A DNA stretch of 64,000 nucleotides, taken from positions 1 through 64,000 of the forward strand of contig NZ_JAAMRF010000003.1 in assembly GCF_013522725.1 (NCBI RefSeq), given 5' to 3'. Below the pieces are notes generated by a model. It ran no database searches and was not told where the DNA came from. It saw nothing but the letters and a program-made list of their open reading frames with translations. Below, piece after piece: positions 27,689 to 36,662 of the stretch. Position numbers and translations under genes: made by a program. Each line of letters begins with the position of its first letter. Within the stretch, counting starts at the first letter, position 1. Source of the DNA: Stutzerimonas azotifigens. Lineage in GTDB: Bacteria; Pseudomonadota; Gammaproteobacteria; Pseudomonadales; Pseudomonadaceae.

Positions 27689-28720
27689 TCAATGCGCCAT
27701 GATGTTTTCCGAGAACCACTTGCGCCATTCGGCGGTTTTTTCAGCGCGCAGCTTGGGATCGATGTTCAACGTGGCGTCCCACTGAGCCTCGGTGGTCAGC
27801 ATTCCAGGAAGCTTGGCAATCTCTGGATCGATCTCGGCATTGTTGACGACGGGGCTGCCGCGGTTGATCTCGGCGATCTTCGCTTGTACCTCAGGCGACA
27901 AGGCGATGTTCATGAAGGTGTAGGCGAGGTCGGCCTGCTTGCTGCCCTTGTTGATGCCCATCGCATCGACGCCCAGCACGGCACCTTCTTTAGGTATGGC
28001 GAGTGTGATGTCCACGCCTTCTTCGATCATGTGGTAGGCGTTCATCGACAGCAGCACCTGCACGGGCGTCTCGCCGGTGGCGATGAGCTGTTGGCTGTTG
28101 GCATCGTTGGTGTAGTACGACTTGATGCTGGGGATGAGGGCCTTGAGCTTGTCCTGGCCCTTTTCCCAGCTACCTGCATCAGCGCCGGACAGCTGGGCCG
28201 AGACGGCAATGATGTGGCTGGGGTCGAAGTCCGGCAGCGCCAGGCTGGCGTTCAGTTCAGGCTTCCAGAGATCGTTCCAGCTTTCGAAGGTCTCGCCGGC
28301 CGGCACCAGATCCGGACGGTAGCCGATCGTGTAGACATAGCCCCATACCCCGATGTGACTTGGGCTCAGCTGCGCCTGGTGGACGAGGTTCTTGGCGTTG
28401 GGGATCTTGCTCATGTCGAGCGTTTCGAACAGGCCGTCAGTGGTGTACAGCCAGCCGACGTGAGAAGTGGTGAAGGTGATATCCGTCTCGGCGGTACCGG
28501 CCAGCTTCGCCTTGTTCAGGCGATCAATGGTGCCGCCCGTGACGTACTCGACCTCGACGCCGGTCTGCTTGGTAAATTCGGTGCCGATGGCTTCGTCGAT
28601 CAGATCGCGGAAGCTTCCGCCCCAGGTACTGACAATCAACTTGTCAGCAGCACTGGCGTTTGCTGCGGCCAGCAGGCTGGCACTCAACACGGTCAAGGCA
28701 AGGGCTTTGCGCATCATCAT
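27689..28720 (-). CDS. ABC transporter periplasmic binding protein, PotD-like
   Basis: A solute-binding protein of 343 residues with a signal peptide (MMMRKALALTVLSASLLAAA, cleavage near ASA-AD) followed by LIVSTWGGSFRDLIDEAIG, the typical opening of polyamine/opine-type binding proteins. AGGAG lies four bases before the first of three ATG codons. It is the first gene of the importer operon and reads away from the LysR gene at 29086. The ligand could be a polyamine, opine or other cationic or N-acyl compound; the sequence does not settle it. Confidence 0.88.
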   Translation of the reverse strand: MMMRKALALTVLSASLLAAANASAADKLIVSTWGGSFRDLIDEAIGTEFTKQTGVEVEYVTGGTIDRLNKAKLAGTAETDITFTTSHVGWLYTTDGLFETLDMSKIPNAKNLVHQAQLSPSHIGVWGYVYTIGYRPDLVPAGETFESWNDLWKPELNASLALPDFDPSHIIAVSAQLSGADAGSWEKGQDKLKALIPSIKSYYTNDANSQQLIATGETPVQVLLSMNAYHMIEEGVDITLAIPKEGAVLGVDAMGINKGSKQADLAYTFMNIALSPEVQAKIAEINRGSPVVNNAEIDPEIAKLPGMLTTEAQWDATLNIDPKLRAEKTAEWRKWFSENIMAH

Positions 28721-29085
28721 TCTGCTCCTGGTAGGGGTCGAGCGTTTTAGCGTTACGGGAAAGTCGCGATGCGGTCTGATTTTCGTTCGAATCAGTGGGC
28801 GTTCGCGCCGCCCCTTAATGGGGCAAAGGCAGGCCTAACGTGATGGGGACAATCATGGCGGGGGGCAGTGATTGCGGTAAAACAACCTTTACCGTGCCGT
28901 TGCATAGGAATTTCCGATGCAGGCCCAAGGGCGCGATCTGACAAGCTTTACAGCCACCCGCGAGCCCGCCTTGACCGTCTGTAGCCGGCGCTGGCGCATG
29001 GCTGCGGGCACGGACCTTGCGTCCCGAATGGCAAGACTCAAAGCGCTTACGTTCAGTCAGCGAGCCCATCTTCAGAGAGCCATCA
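28721..29085. promoter_or_regulatory. Divergent promoter region between the importer operon and a LysR gene
   Basis: A 365-base intergenic region. Two dyads stand out: CGGTAAA-N6-TTTACCG at 28875-28894 and TGCAT-N11-ATGCA near 28902-28922. Both have roughly the spacing of LysR-type sites and lie between the two starts, so they are candidates for binding by the LysR protein encoded at 29086. No RNA gene was seen. Confidence 0.5.
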
Positions 29086-30060
29086 ATGCTTAGTCGAATC
29101 ACACAGCGGCAGCTGGAATACTTCGTCGCTTCAGGCGAGGCCGGCAGCCTTCTCGGGGCGTCGGAGCGCCTGCACGTGTCGTCGCCATCGATCTCGGCGG
29201 CCATCAGCCACATCGAATCCGAACTGGGCGTGCAATTGTTCGTCCGCCACCATGCTCAAGGCGTGTCGCTGACGGCGATTGGCCGTCAGGTGATGACCGA
29301 GGCCAAGCTGATCCTTGATCAGATGAGCAATCTCTACACGATCGCCTCCGAGTCGCTGAACACCATCCGCGGGCCGCTGCGGGTGGGCTGCCTGGAGTCG
29401 CTGGCGCCCATGATTACGCCTGAACTGGTATTCGGCTTCGGGCGCGCGTTTCCGGGCGTTCGGATCAGCCAGTTCGAGGGCAATCACGAGCAGTTGCTGG
29501 GCAAACTGCGCGGTGCCGACATCGACATCGCCCTGACCTATGATCTGGCGACCAGCGACGACATCGACTTCCATTCACTGGCGCAGTTGCCGCCCTACGT
29601 GATGGTCGGCGAGCACCACCCGCTGGCGGACCTGCCGGCGGTGACGCTGGACGATCTTGAAACCCATCCGATGGTCCTGCTGGACATCCCCTGGAGCCGC
29701 GAATACTTCCTCAGCCTGTTCATGCCGGCGGGCGTTACGCCGAACATCGTGATGCGCTCGAGCAACCTCGAAGTGGTTCGGGCGATGGTCGCCAACGGCG
29801 TCGGCTACAGCATCGCCAACGTCCGCCCCAAGGCCAATCTGTCCCAGGACGGCAAACGCCTGATCCGTGTGCGCCTGGCAGGCGAACACCGGCCGATGCG
29901 ATTGGGCTATGCGGTGGCCCGTAACGCCCAGCTCTCGCGTGTCGTCAGCGCTTTTGCCGAGCGCTGCCGGATGTTCGTGTCCGACCAGTACATTCCCGGC
30001 ATGGCCGCACCGAGCTTCTTCGATCCGCACTCGGTACGCATGCTCAAGGGCGTGAGCTGA
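29086..30060 (+). CDS. LysR-family transcriptional regulator, copy 1 of a related pair
   Basis: A 324-residue LysR regulator. The winged helix-turn-helix spans about residues 5-62 (SGEAGSLLGASERLHVSSPSISAAISHIE), and the block FVRHHAQGVSLT marks the NocR/CbbR-like subgroup that governs amino acid and opine genes. The effector domain follows from about residue 92. The ATG at 29086 with GAGAG upstream is chosen over an earlier in-frame start that would add 23 residues. It is divergent from the PotD-like importer operon and probably controls it. The regulator at 41104 shares the HHAQGVSLT block and general layout. Confidence 0.88.
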   Translation: MLSRITQRQLEYFVASGEAGSLLGASERLHVSSPSISAAISHIESELGVQLFVRHHAQGVSLTAIGRQVMTEAKLILDQMSNLYTIASESLNTIRGPLRVGCLESLAPMITPELVFGFGRAFPGVRISQFEGNHEQLLGKLRGADIDIALTYDLATSDDIDFHSLAQLPPYVMVGEHHPLADLPAVTLDDLETHPMVLLDIPWSREYFLSLFMPAGVTPNIVMRSSNLEVVRAMVANGVGYSIANVRPKANLSQDGKRLIRVRLAGEHRPMRLGYAVARNAQLSRVVSAFAERCRMFVSDQYIPGMAAPSFFDPHSVRMLKGVS

Positions 30061-30063
30061 CGG

Positions 30064-30996
30064 TCAATAACCCCGCGCGGGGTCGACCTGGTGCAGGACG
30101 GTCTCGCCACGTTCCAGGCGCATGATGTTGTCGGCGATCTGCTTGGCCGCCGAGCCTGGAATGGCAACCGACGCCAGGTGAGGCGTGATCAGTACGTTGT
30201 CCAGCGCCCACAGCGGATCTTCCGGTGGCAGCGGCTCCCGGTCGAAGACATCCAGGGTGGCTTCGGCGATAAGCCCGCTGGCCAGCGCCTCGGTCAATGC
30301 GTGCTGATCGACCACGGCGCCGCGCGATGCGTTGATGAAGCAACTGCCCGCAGGCAGAAGCGCCAGCCGTTCGGCGTTCAACAGCCCACGGGTTTCAGGG
30401 GTCAGCGGAAGCATCACCACCAGGATGTCGCTGCCGGCGATGAAGCTGTCCAGCGCGTCCAGCCCACTGGAGCAGGTCACGCCGTCGAGCTGCTTGGCCG
30501 AGCGTGACCAGCCGCGCACGTCGAACCCCTGACGTACCAGTTCAGCCGCCGCGTAGGCACCGAGCTCGCCGAGCCCCAGCACACCCACACGTATGCTCGC
30601 CGGCAGGCGCGGATGCACGTAATGCCAGCGCCGCTCGCGCTGCGCGCGCTCGAAGGCCGGGATATCGCGCGCATAACGCAGCACGGCGAAGAGGATGTAG
30701 CTCGCCATCATGCGGCCCATGTCCGGGTCCGAAACGCGGGTGATGGGAATGGACGGCAAGTCGTCCCGCCCAACGAGCGAGTCCACGCCGGCGCCCAGGT
30801 TCACCAGCAGTTGCAGGTTGCGGTAGCGGGCGAAGAAGCCCTGAGGCGGCTTCCAGGCCAGCGCGTAGAGCACGTGGTCCGGGTCTTCGACGTCCTGCTC
30901 CTGGCAAATGCGCACGTGCGGAAGTAACGGTGCGAGCAGGTCGCGCCACTCTTCGAAGCTGTCGAACTGGCTGTAGAACACGAGCGTAGGCGTCAT
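30064..30996 (-). CDS. D-2-hydroxyacid dehydrogenase, GhrA-like
   Basis: An NAD(P)-dependent 2-hydroxyacid dehydrogenase of 310 residues, related to glyoxylate/hydroxypyruvate reductase A. The nucleotide motif VLGLGELGAYAAAEL is near residue 142, and the catalytic Arg, Glu and His are in NASRGAVVDQ, LDVFDREPL and VLITPHLAS (about 225, 255 and 275). The start overlaps the stop of the dehydroquinase-like gene (ATGA). It converges with the LysR gene, with three bases between stops. A catabolic reductase or oxidase step is likely; the substrate is unknown. Confidence 0.85.
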   Translation of the reverse strand: MTPTLVFYSQFDSFEEWRDLLAPLLPHVRICQEQDVEDPDHVLYALAWKPPQGFFARYRNLQLLVNLGAGVDSLVGRDDLPSIPITRVSDPDMGRMMASYILFAVLRYARDIPAFERAQRERRWHYVHPRLPASIRVGVLGLGELGAYAAAELVRQGFDVRGWSRSAKQLDGVTCSSGLDALDSFIAGSDILVVMLPLTPETRGLLNAERLALLPAGSCFINASRGAVVDQHALTEALASGLIAEATLDVFDREPLPPEDPLWALDNVLITPHLASVAIPGSAAKQIADNIMRLERGETVLHQVDPARGY

Positions 30997-31439
30997 GGCT
31001 GGGTCTCCAGCAACTCGGCGGCGGCCGTCAGTGCCAGTCGATAGCCCATCGCGCCCAGGCCGGCGATCACGCCGGTGGCGGCCTTTGATACGTAGGAGTG
31101 ATGACGGAAGCTTTCACGCTTCCAGATATTGCTCATGTGCGCTTCGATGATTGGCCCCTCGAAGGCCAGCAACGCATCGAGGATCGGCACCGAGCTGTAC
31201 GTCAGCCCTGCGGCGTTGATGATGATGGCGTCAGCGTTCAGCCGTGCGTCCTGAATCCAGTCCACCAGCACACCCTCGTGGTTGCTCTGGCGAAATTCGA
31301 GTGTCAGGCCAAGTTCACCCGCATGGCGCTGGCAGCGCTGTTCGATGCTGGCGAAGCTTTCGCTGCCATAGGTGCCGTTCTTGTCCAGCCCGTAGAGGTT
31401 GGCATTCGGGCCATTGAGGAAAAACACGGTGTGCGGCAT
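30993..31439 (-). CDS. Type II 3-dehydroquinate dehydratase-like protein
   Basis: A 148-residue AroQ-family protein. Family marks are LNGPNANLYG (7-16), the loop Tyr in GTYGSES near 24, QSNHEGVLVDWIQ near 50, NAAGLTYSSVPILDAL near 75 and EAHMSNIWKRESFRHHSYVS near 98, so the catalytic Tyr, Asn and His appear to be kept. It is not in an aro or acc context but between a GST and a hydroxyacid dehydrogenase, translationally coupled to the latter. It may serve quinate/shikimate-like catabolism or have taken another dehydratase role. The assignment to the family is firm, the role is not. Confidence 0.85.
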   Translation of the reverse strand: MPHTVFFLNGPNANLYGLDKNGTYGSESFASIEQRCQRHAGELGLTLEFRQSNHEGVLVDWIQDARLNADAIIINAAGLTYSSVPILDALLAFEGPIIEAHMSNIWKRESFRHHSYVSKAATGVIAGLGAMGYRLALTAAAELLETQP

Positions 31440-31455
31440 GGAAGGCTCCAGGGCG

Positions 31456-32067
31456 TCAGGCTACCGGGCGGGTCGCGAGCATGGCGGGGTGTTGGTCGAA
31501 TTCGGCGAACCAGGCGGCTGCGGCCGGATGGTTGGCGCGCCAGTCGAGGTCGGGAAAGCGAAAGTCCAGGTAGCCAAGGCCGCAGCCGATGGCGATCAGG
31601 CCGATGTCATCCGGGCTGCGGCTGAACTGCGGTGCCTGGCGTTCGATTTCGGCCAGTGCCGCCCAGACCTTGGCCAGCTGCGACGTGATCCAGGTGTCCC
31701 ACTGCTTTTCCGGCGGGCGGGCGGTGGTTTCATAACGTGCCAGCAAGGCGGCATCGACCAGGCCATCCCCCAGCGCCTGGCGGGCGAGACTGACCCAGCG
31801 TTGAGCGTCGGCACCAAACAGCGTGCCGCCGGCGAAGGCGTTCAGGTACTCGCAAATCACCCGGCTGTCGTAGAGCGACAAGCCGTCGGGTGTCTGCAGG
31901 GCGGGGACCTTGGCCAACGGGTTAAGGCGCGCGATGCGCTCGTCGCGTTGGACCGGGTGGGCGGCCGAGTCGAGCTTCTCGATCTGGTCGGTCAGTCCCA
32001 GGAGGTGCGCGGTGATCATGACCTTGCGGACGTAGGCCGAGGTCGAGGCGTAATACAGCTTGAACAT
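31456..32067 (-). CDS. Glutathione S-transferase family protein
   Basis: A 203-residue cytosolic GST. The N-terminal thioredoxin-like domain has YYASTSAYVRKVMI, where Ser or Tyr would activate glutathione, and the family motif SLYDSRVICEYL near residue 63, followed by an all-helical C-terminal domain with DDIGLIAIGCGLGYLDFRFPD. It is closest in style to the YfcF/YibF group. It lies 16 bases before the dehydroquinase-like gene and 43 after the quinone reductase gene, so it is probably in the same transcript. Confidence 0.85.
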   Translation of the reverse strand: MFKLYYASTSAYVRKVMITAHLLGLTDQIEKLDSAAHPVQRDERIARLNPLAKVPALQTPDGLSLYDSRVICEYLNAFAGGTLFGADAQRWVSLARQALGDGLVDAALLARYETTARPPEKQWDTWITSQLAKVWAALAEIERQAPQFSRSPDDIGLIAIGCGLGYLDFRFPDLDWRANHPAAAAWFAEFDQHPAMLATRPVA

Positions 32068-32110
32068 GATGAGCCCTTCGTGTGCGCCACGCTTTGGCGT
32101 GGCGAGCGCG

Positions 32111-33115
32111 TTACGGTGCGTCGAACGTGAGCAGTACCTTGCCGATGTTCTCGTTCGCTTCCAGAATCCGATGGGCCTCGGCCGCCTGGCCCATTGGCAA
32201 TCGCGCGTGGATCAGCGGGCGAACCTTGCCCGCCGCGAGCCAGGGCAGCAGCTGCTCGCGGATAGCCGCGGCCAGGCGCGCCTTTTCCTCGCTGCTCTTG
32301 GGGCGCAACGTCGATGACGTCAGGCTCAGGCTTTTGCGCATCAACAGTTGCAGGTCCAGCTCGATCTTCGGACCTTGCATGAACGACAGACTGACATGGC
32401 GGCCGCCCGGCGCCATGGCGGCAAGATTGCGCGCCACGTAGGGGCCTCCAACGCTGTCGAGCACCACGTCGACACCTCGCCCCTGGGTGCATTCAGCAAT
32501 CACCTCGACGAAATCCGCTTCGTGTCGGTCGATTGCACGCCACACGCCCAGCTTTTCCAGTACGGCGATTTTCTGCGCACCCCCTGCCGTGGCGATGACC
32601 TTGGCCCCGGCGGCGTGGGCGCACTGGATGGCGAAGGTACCGACGCCACTCGCGGCCCCATGAATCAGTACGGTTTCGCCTTCGCGCAAGCGGCCAAGTT
32701 CGAACAGGTTGTGCCACACCGTGAACGCCGCTTCGGGTACGCCTGCAGCATCCTCCAGCGCCAGGTCCGCAGGCACCGGCAGGCAATGCGCGGCGGTGGC
32801 GACGCAATAGTGCGCGTAGCCGCCGCCGCTGAGCAGTGCCATGACCCGGTCGCCAGGGGCGATATCGCTCACGCCATCGCCCACGGCAACCACGGTTCCC
32901 GACGCTTCCAGGCCCAGCACGTCGGTCACACCGGGAGGGAGAGGCGCGCCGCTCCGTTGCATGAGGTCCGGGCGGTTGACGCCTGCAGCCGCCACGCGGA
33001 TGAGCACCTCGCCGGTGTGCACATCAGGCAGCGCGCGCTGTACGCACTCGAGCACATCAGGACCACCCGACTCACGGGCGATCACAGCGTTCATCGTTTC
33101 AGGGGGCAGGTTCAC
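32111..33115 (-). CDS. NAD(P)H:quinone oxidoreductase, zinc-independent MDR family
   Basis: A 334-residue medium-chain oxidoreductase of the QOR/PIG3 type that reduces quinones or enones with NADPH. It has GVNRPDLMQRSG near residue 50, the nucleotide-binding HGAASGVGTFAIQCAHAAGA near 155 and no structural-zinc cysteine cluster. GTG at 33115 is preferred because GGAG lies seven bases upstream; an ATG at 33094 would shorten it by seven residues. It starts 14 bases past the ATPase gene and continues the same operon. Confidence 0.85.
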   Translation of the reverse strand: MNLPPETMNAVIARESGGPDVLECVQRALPDVHTGEVLIRVAAAGVNRPDLMQRSGAPLPPGVTDVLGLEASGTVVAVGDGVSDIAPGDRVMALLSGGGYAHYCVATAAHCLPVPADLALEDAAGVPEAAFTVWHNLFELGRLREGETVLIHGAASGVGTFAIQCAHAAGAKVIATAGGAQKIAVLEKLGVWRAIDRHEADFVEVIAECTQGRGVDVVLDSVGGPYVARNLAAMAPGGRHVSLSFMQGPKIELDLQLLMRKSLSLTSSTLRPKSSEEKARLAAAIREQLLPWLAAGKVRPLIHARLPMGQAAEAHRILEANENIGKVLLTFDAP

Positions 33116-33129
33116 AGGATCGCTCCGAT

Positions 33130-34287
33130 TCAATGGGAAGGCTGGGCGTCGGCGGCAAAGGCGCATACGCCTTCATCGTCGAAGGCGAGGCCGGCAACGG
33201 CGCCCACAGGCCAGCGAGTCAGCGAGTCGAGCCCCGATTGGCGCACGAACAGGCGGGTTTGGCCCAGCGCGGGAACGTCCAGGTGGATGTCGACGTGGTC
33301 GCCCTGGAACACATGGTTGACGACGGTCCCGCTGAGCAGGGAGCCGGCTCCCAGCGGCACCAGGCGAATGTTTTCCGGACGCGCGTAGACGTTCAGGCGT
33401 GCGCCGACCTGGGCATGCACGCGGTCGGCCGGCAAGCGCAGCGTGGCGTCGCCCAGTTCCAGGCTGGCGGTCTCGTCGCGGCTCAGATAGCGGCCAGGCA
33501 GGATGTTGGCATCGCCGACGAAGCCGGCCACGAAGGGGTCTTCCGGACGCCGGTAGATCGCATCGGGCGTGCCGATCTGCCGTACGTGCCCGGCGGACAT
33601 GACCACTACGCGATCACTCATGCTCAAGGCTTCGCTTTGATCGTGGGTGACAAAGACGGTGGTGACGCCCAGTTTGCGCTGGATCTCCTTGAGCTCGATC
33701 TGCATCGACAGCCGAAGGTTCTTGTCCAGCGCGGAGAACGGTTCATCGAGGAGCAGGACCTTGGGCCGGATCACCAGCGCACGGGCCAGCGCGACCCGTT
33801 GCTGCTGGCCGCCGGACAGTTCGCGCGGCTTGCGTTCGCCATAGCCGCTCAGTTTCACCAGCGCCAGGGCCTGCTCCACCCGCTCGGCGATTTCGGGCTT
33901 CGGCACGCCACGCATGCGCAGGCCGTAACCGACGTTCTTCGCCACGTTCATGTGGGGGAACAGCGCATAGTTCTGGAAGACGATGCCGATTTCGCGCTGG
34001 TAGGGCGGGGTTTCGGTGACCAATTGGCCGTCGATGAAGATCTCGCCGTTATCGGCGTCGGCGAAGCCGGCCATCAGGTTCAGCAGCGTGGTCTTGCCGC
34101 ATCCTGACGGGCCAAGGAGGGTGACGAATTCGCCTTCCTGAATCTTCAGCGACACCTTTTGCAGCGCGATGGAATCGCCGAAGCGCTTGAGCACGCCATC
34201 GAGCTGAACCGCCGTGTTGATGCGCGGCGACGATGGCGCTCTGGTGTCGAGCGCAGGGGGAAGGGGCTTGATCTGTGCAGTCGCCAT
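33130..34287 (-). CDS. ABC transporter ATPase, PotA-like
   Basis: An ATP-binding subunit of 385 residues with Walker A GPSGCGKTT near 72, Q-loop VFQNYALFP near 116, signature LSGGQQQRVALARAL near 172, Walker B LLLDEPFSALD near 195 and switch VTHDQ near 228, plus a C-terminal TOBE domain. This is the polyamine/opine/Fe(3+) class and should energise the permeases at 25924-27598, about 5.5 kb away and beyond a LysR gene on the other strand. GGAG lies five bases before the ATG at 34287. It carries a proline- and alanine-rich N-terminal extension. Confidence 0.9.
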   Translation of the reverse strand: MATAQIKPLPPALDTRAPSSPRINTAVQLDGVLKRFGDSIALQKVSLKIQEGEFVTLLGPSGCGKTTLLNLMAGFADADNGEIFIDGQLVTETPPYQREIGIVFQNYALFPHMNVAKNVGYGLRMRGVPKPEIAERVEQALALVKLSGYGERKPRELSGGQQQRVALARALVIRPKVLLLDEPFSALDKNLRLSMQIELKEIQRKLGVTTVFVTHDQSEALSMSDRVVVMSAGHVRQIGTPDAIYRRPEDPFVAGFVGDANILPGRYLSRDETASLELGDATLRLPADRVHAQVGARLNVYARPENIRLVPLGAGSLLSGTVVNHVFQGDHVDIHLDVPALGQTRLFVRQSGLDSLTRWPVGAVAGLAFDDEGVCAFAADAQPSH

Positions 34288-34318
34288 GGGCGCTCCGGTT
34301 ACTGATGGGGCTAATGGA

Positions 34319-34744
34319 TCAGGTGGCGGACCCGTCATCCGGAATGACCGCGATGACATCGATCTCCATCAGCCATTGGGGCTGGCCAAGCGCCGAGACG
34401 ACCAGCCCTGTCGAGATCGGGAATACCCCTTTGAGCCACTTGCCCACTTCCTGATAGACCGGCTCGCGGTAGCGTGGGTCGATGAGGTAAGTGGTTGTCT
34501 TGACGATATGGGAGAGGTCCGAACCCGCTTCCTCGAGCAGCTGCTTGACGTTCTTCATCGCCTGCTCGGCTTGCGCGCGCGGGTCACCCAGGCCGATGAG
34601 ATTGCCCTCGAAGTCAGTACCGACCTGGCCGCGTACATAAACAGTGTTGCCGGCGCGCACGGCCTGGCAGAGGTCATTGTCCAGCGACTGGTTGGGATAG
34701 GTCTGCTTGGTGTTGAACATGCGAATGCGGGTATGGGTGGGCAT
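34319..34744 (-). CDS. RidA family protein (enamine/imine deaminase)
   Basis: A 141-residue RidA/YjgF-type protein that hydrolyses reactive enamines or imines formed by PLP or flavin enzymes. The start MPTHTRIRMFNTKQTYPNQ is longer than in RidA itself; the core contains VYVRGQVGTDFEGN and WLKGVFPISTGLVVSALGQP. The ATG at 34744 has only a weak ribosome site; a start at 34810 is possible. It lies just upstream of the ATPase gene. A shrunken copy of the same gene lies at 35072-35218. Confidence 0.85.
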   Translation of the reverse strand: MPTHTRIRMFNTKQTYPNQSLDNDLCQAVRAGNTVYVRGQVGTDFEGNLIGLGDPRAQAEQAMKNVKQLLEEAGSDLSHIVKTTTYLIDPRYREPVYQEVGKWLKGVFPISTGLVVSALGQPQWLMEIDVIAVIPDDGSAT

Positions 34745-35071
34745 GCCTGGTAACTCTGCGATGGGATTGGCCAGAGCTTCCCATTGCTGTTGAACCGGCG
34801 AAACCAGCATTTGCGTTGAGTAGTGCTTAGGAAAAGCTGAAGCCGGTACAGCCGGCGCGGATTGCGATGATCAAGCCCGGCGCAAGCGGCGTACGAGGGC
34901 ATTTTCGTCGGCGCTTGGCTTGCGGCCCCCCTTCATGCCTGAGGAGGCTGGAGCCGCCTGTGAGCAGCGCCACCGGATCGTGCTTTCGGCCAGGAATGGA
35001 CATGTGGAGGGCTGGGCTGAGCGGCTTCCACATAACCAGAGCATTGCAGGGGCCGCTGGTGTTGGCCGGGA

Positions 35072-35218
35072 TCAAGACGCCGCCAGGCCCCAGCAAAACC
35101 CGCCGCAAGCGACCACGGCGATGCTTGAGGAACCCAGGCGGGAGATCGGAAACACGCCTTTCAGTTGGGATACGCACACCTCGGTGTTGACCCTGCGAAT
35201 GCGGGTATGGGTAACCAT
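35072..35218 (-). pseudogene. Remnant of a second RidA-like gene with large internal deletion
   Basis: The 48-codon reading begins MVTHTRIRRVNTE, nearly identical to the start of the intact RidA at 34319-34744 (MPTHTRIRMFNTK), and then jumps directly to QLKGVFPIS, which corresponds to residues about 85 codons further on in the intact protein (KWLKGVFPIS), before degenerating and ending at a TGA. This is an internally deleted paralogue. It sits 23 bases past the second flavin monooxygenase gene on the same strand, which suggests an old duplicated monooxygenase-RidA unit. The surrounding 34745-35241 interval contains no other supportable gene. Confidence 0.8.
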
Positions 35219-35241
35219 GGTCGGCTCCAAAACAGAAGTCA

Positions 35242-36549
35242 TCAGGCGCGAGCCTGATTGAGCGGCGTCACGGCGCTGGCGAATTCATCTGCCTCGTCCT
35301 TGCGGCGGTACTGCTGGTACTTGCGCTGGATGGCGATCTGCTCGGCCACGTGCCTGGCGTCATGCCACACGCCCCAGATGAACGCCGAGCCCCGTCGAGA
35401 CAGCCAGGGCAGGCCCACGAAGAAGATTCCGGGTTCCTTGCCCACGCCACGCTGGTGGCTGGGTTTGCCGCCTTCGTTGAACGTGTCGACCTGCAGCCAG
35501 CTGTAATCAGCGGCATAGCCCGTGGCCCAGATGATGCTCTTCACGCCGGCGGCGGCCAGATCCAGCTCTCGCAGCGGCTGCGCGATGCACGGCGCATCGG
35601 CCACACGTTCACGGGCAGCGGGTTCGAGTGGCAGATCGAGCCCATTACGGTCGACGTAGGCGTCTGCAGCATCGAGCAGCGCCAGGTAATTCTGATCGCC
35701 CTGATCAAGATTCTCCGCCAGGTCTGGCTTGAAAGTGACCTTGCTGTCCTCGAAGCGCTCGGTCAGGCCGACCAGGGTCATGCCGGCCTGGGCCAGGCGG
35801 CGGAAGTCCACGGTGTGGCCGCCCCGGGCACCGCTCACGGCGATGGTCACGTGCTCACGGCCCGGCTTCATGGCTTCGGTGTCCCACAACCCCAGCACAC
35901 CCAGCCACCAGCAGAAATCGCGATTGCGATAAGCGCGTGGCGGGCGGTCATGCGGGCCTACCGACAGGTAGACCTGTTTGCCCGCACGCAACAGCTCGTC
36001 AGCAATCTGTACGCCGGAAGAGCCCGCGCCCACGACCAGCACGGCTCCATCAGGGAGCTGCTCAGGGTTGTAATAGTGTGCCGAGTGGATCTGATAAAGA
36101 CCTTCGGTTTTCGGCGCGATGGCCGGAATCACCGGCTTCTGGAAGGGTCCGGTGGCACTGACGACTCGTTGGGCCAGCAAGGCGCCCTGGCTGGTTTCGA
36201 CGGTGAAGCCAGAGCGCCCTACGTTGCGGGTCACTCGCTTGACTTCGACACCGCTGCGGATCGGGGCGTTGAATTGACGAGCGTAGGCTTCCAGATAGTC
36301 AGCTATCTGTTCCTTACCGGCAAAGCCGTCAGGGTCGATATCGAATTCACGACCGGGAAAGCGGTCATGCCAGGCCGGCCCGTTGGCCACCAACGAATCC
36401 CAGCGGCCGCTACGCCATGCTTCTGCCACCCGGTTCTTCTCCAGCAGCAGATGCTCGATGCCAAGCCGGCTCAGGTGCTCGCTCATGGCGATGCCAGCCT
36501 GGCCTGCGCCGACTACCACGGTATCGATTTCGGTCATTTCATCAGTCAT
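35242..36549 (-). CDS. Flavin-containing monooxygenase-like protein (COG2072), copy 2
   Basis: A 435-residue FAD/NADPH monooxygenase, paralogous to the protein at 22452-23702. FAD site VVGAGQAGIAMSEHL (residues 11-25), NADPH site VVGAGSSGVQIADEL near 170, FMO-like IHSAHY near 153. The two copies share order, length and many blocks (SLVANGPAWHDRFPG, ATGPFQKP, RNRDFCWWLG), but differ enough to suggest different substrates. Downstream is the decayed RidA, upstream a class II aldolase gene 113 bases away. N-oxygenation of an amine followed by imine release and RidA action is a plausible but unproven sequence. Confidence 0.85.
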   Translation of the reverse strand: MTDEMTEIDTVVVGAGQAGIAMSEHLSRLGIEHLLLEKNRVAEAWRSGRWDSLVANGPAWHDRFPGREFDIDPDGFAGKEQIADYLEAYARQFNAPIRSGVEVKRVTRNVGRSGFTVETSQGALLAQRVVSATGPFQKPVIPAIAPKTEGLYQIHSAHYYNPEQLPDGAVLVVGAGSSGVQIADELLRAGKQVYLSVGPHDRPPRAYRNRDFCWWLGVLGLWDTEAMKPGREHVTIAVSGARGGHTVDFRRLAQAGMTLVGLTERFEDSKVTFKPDLAENLDQGDQNYLALLDAADAYVDRNGLDLPLEPAARERVADAPCIAQPLRELDLAAAGVKSIIWATGYAADYSWLQVDTFNEGGKPSHQRGVGKEPGIFFVGLPWLSRRGSAFIWGVWHDARHVAEQIAIQRKYQQYRRKDEADEFASAVTPLNQARA

Positions 36550-36662
36550 CGCTGCATCCTTGGGCCGAGCGCGAACAGCCAGGCCACACTAAATACCGGT
36601 CACTACTTACCCGCGCCCGGGCCCAATTGGCCCAGCGGGTGTTCACACAGACAGCAGAGGCT

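Noticed and set aside
34867..35190. A 107-codon plus-strand frame in the RidA remnant region
   Set aside because: It is antisense to the recognisable RidA remnant and has no family resemblance.
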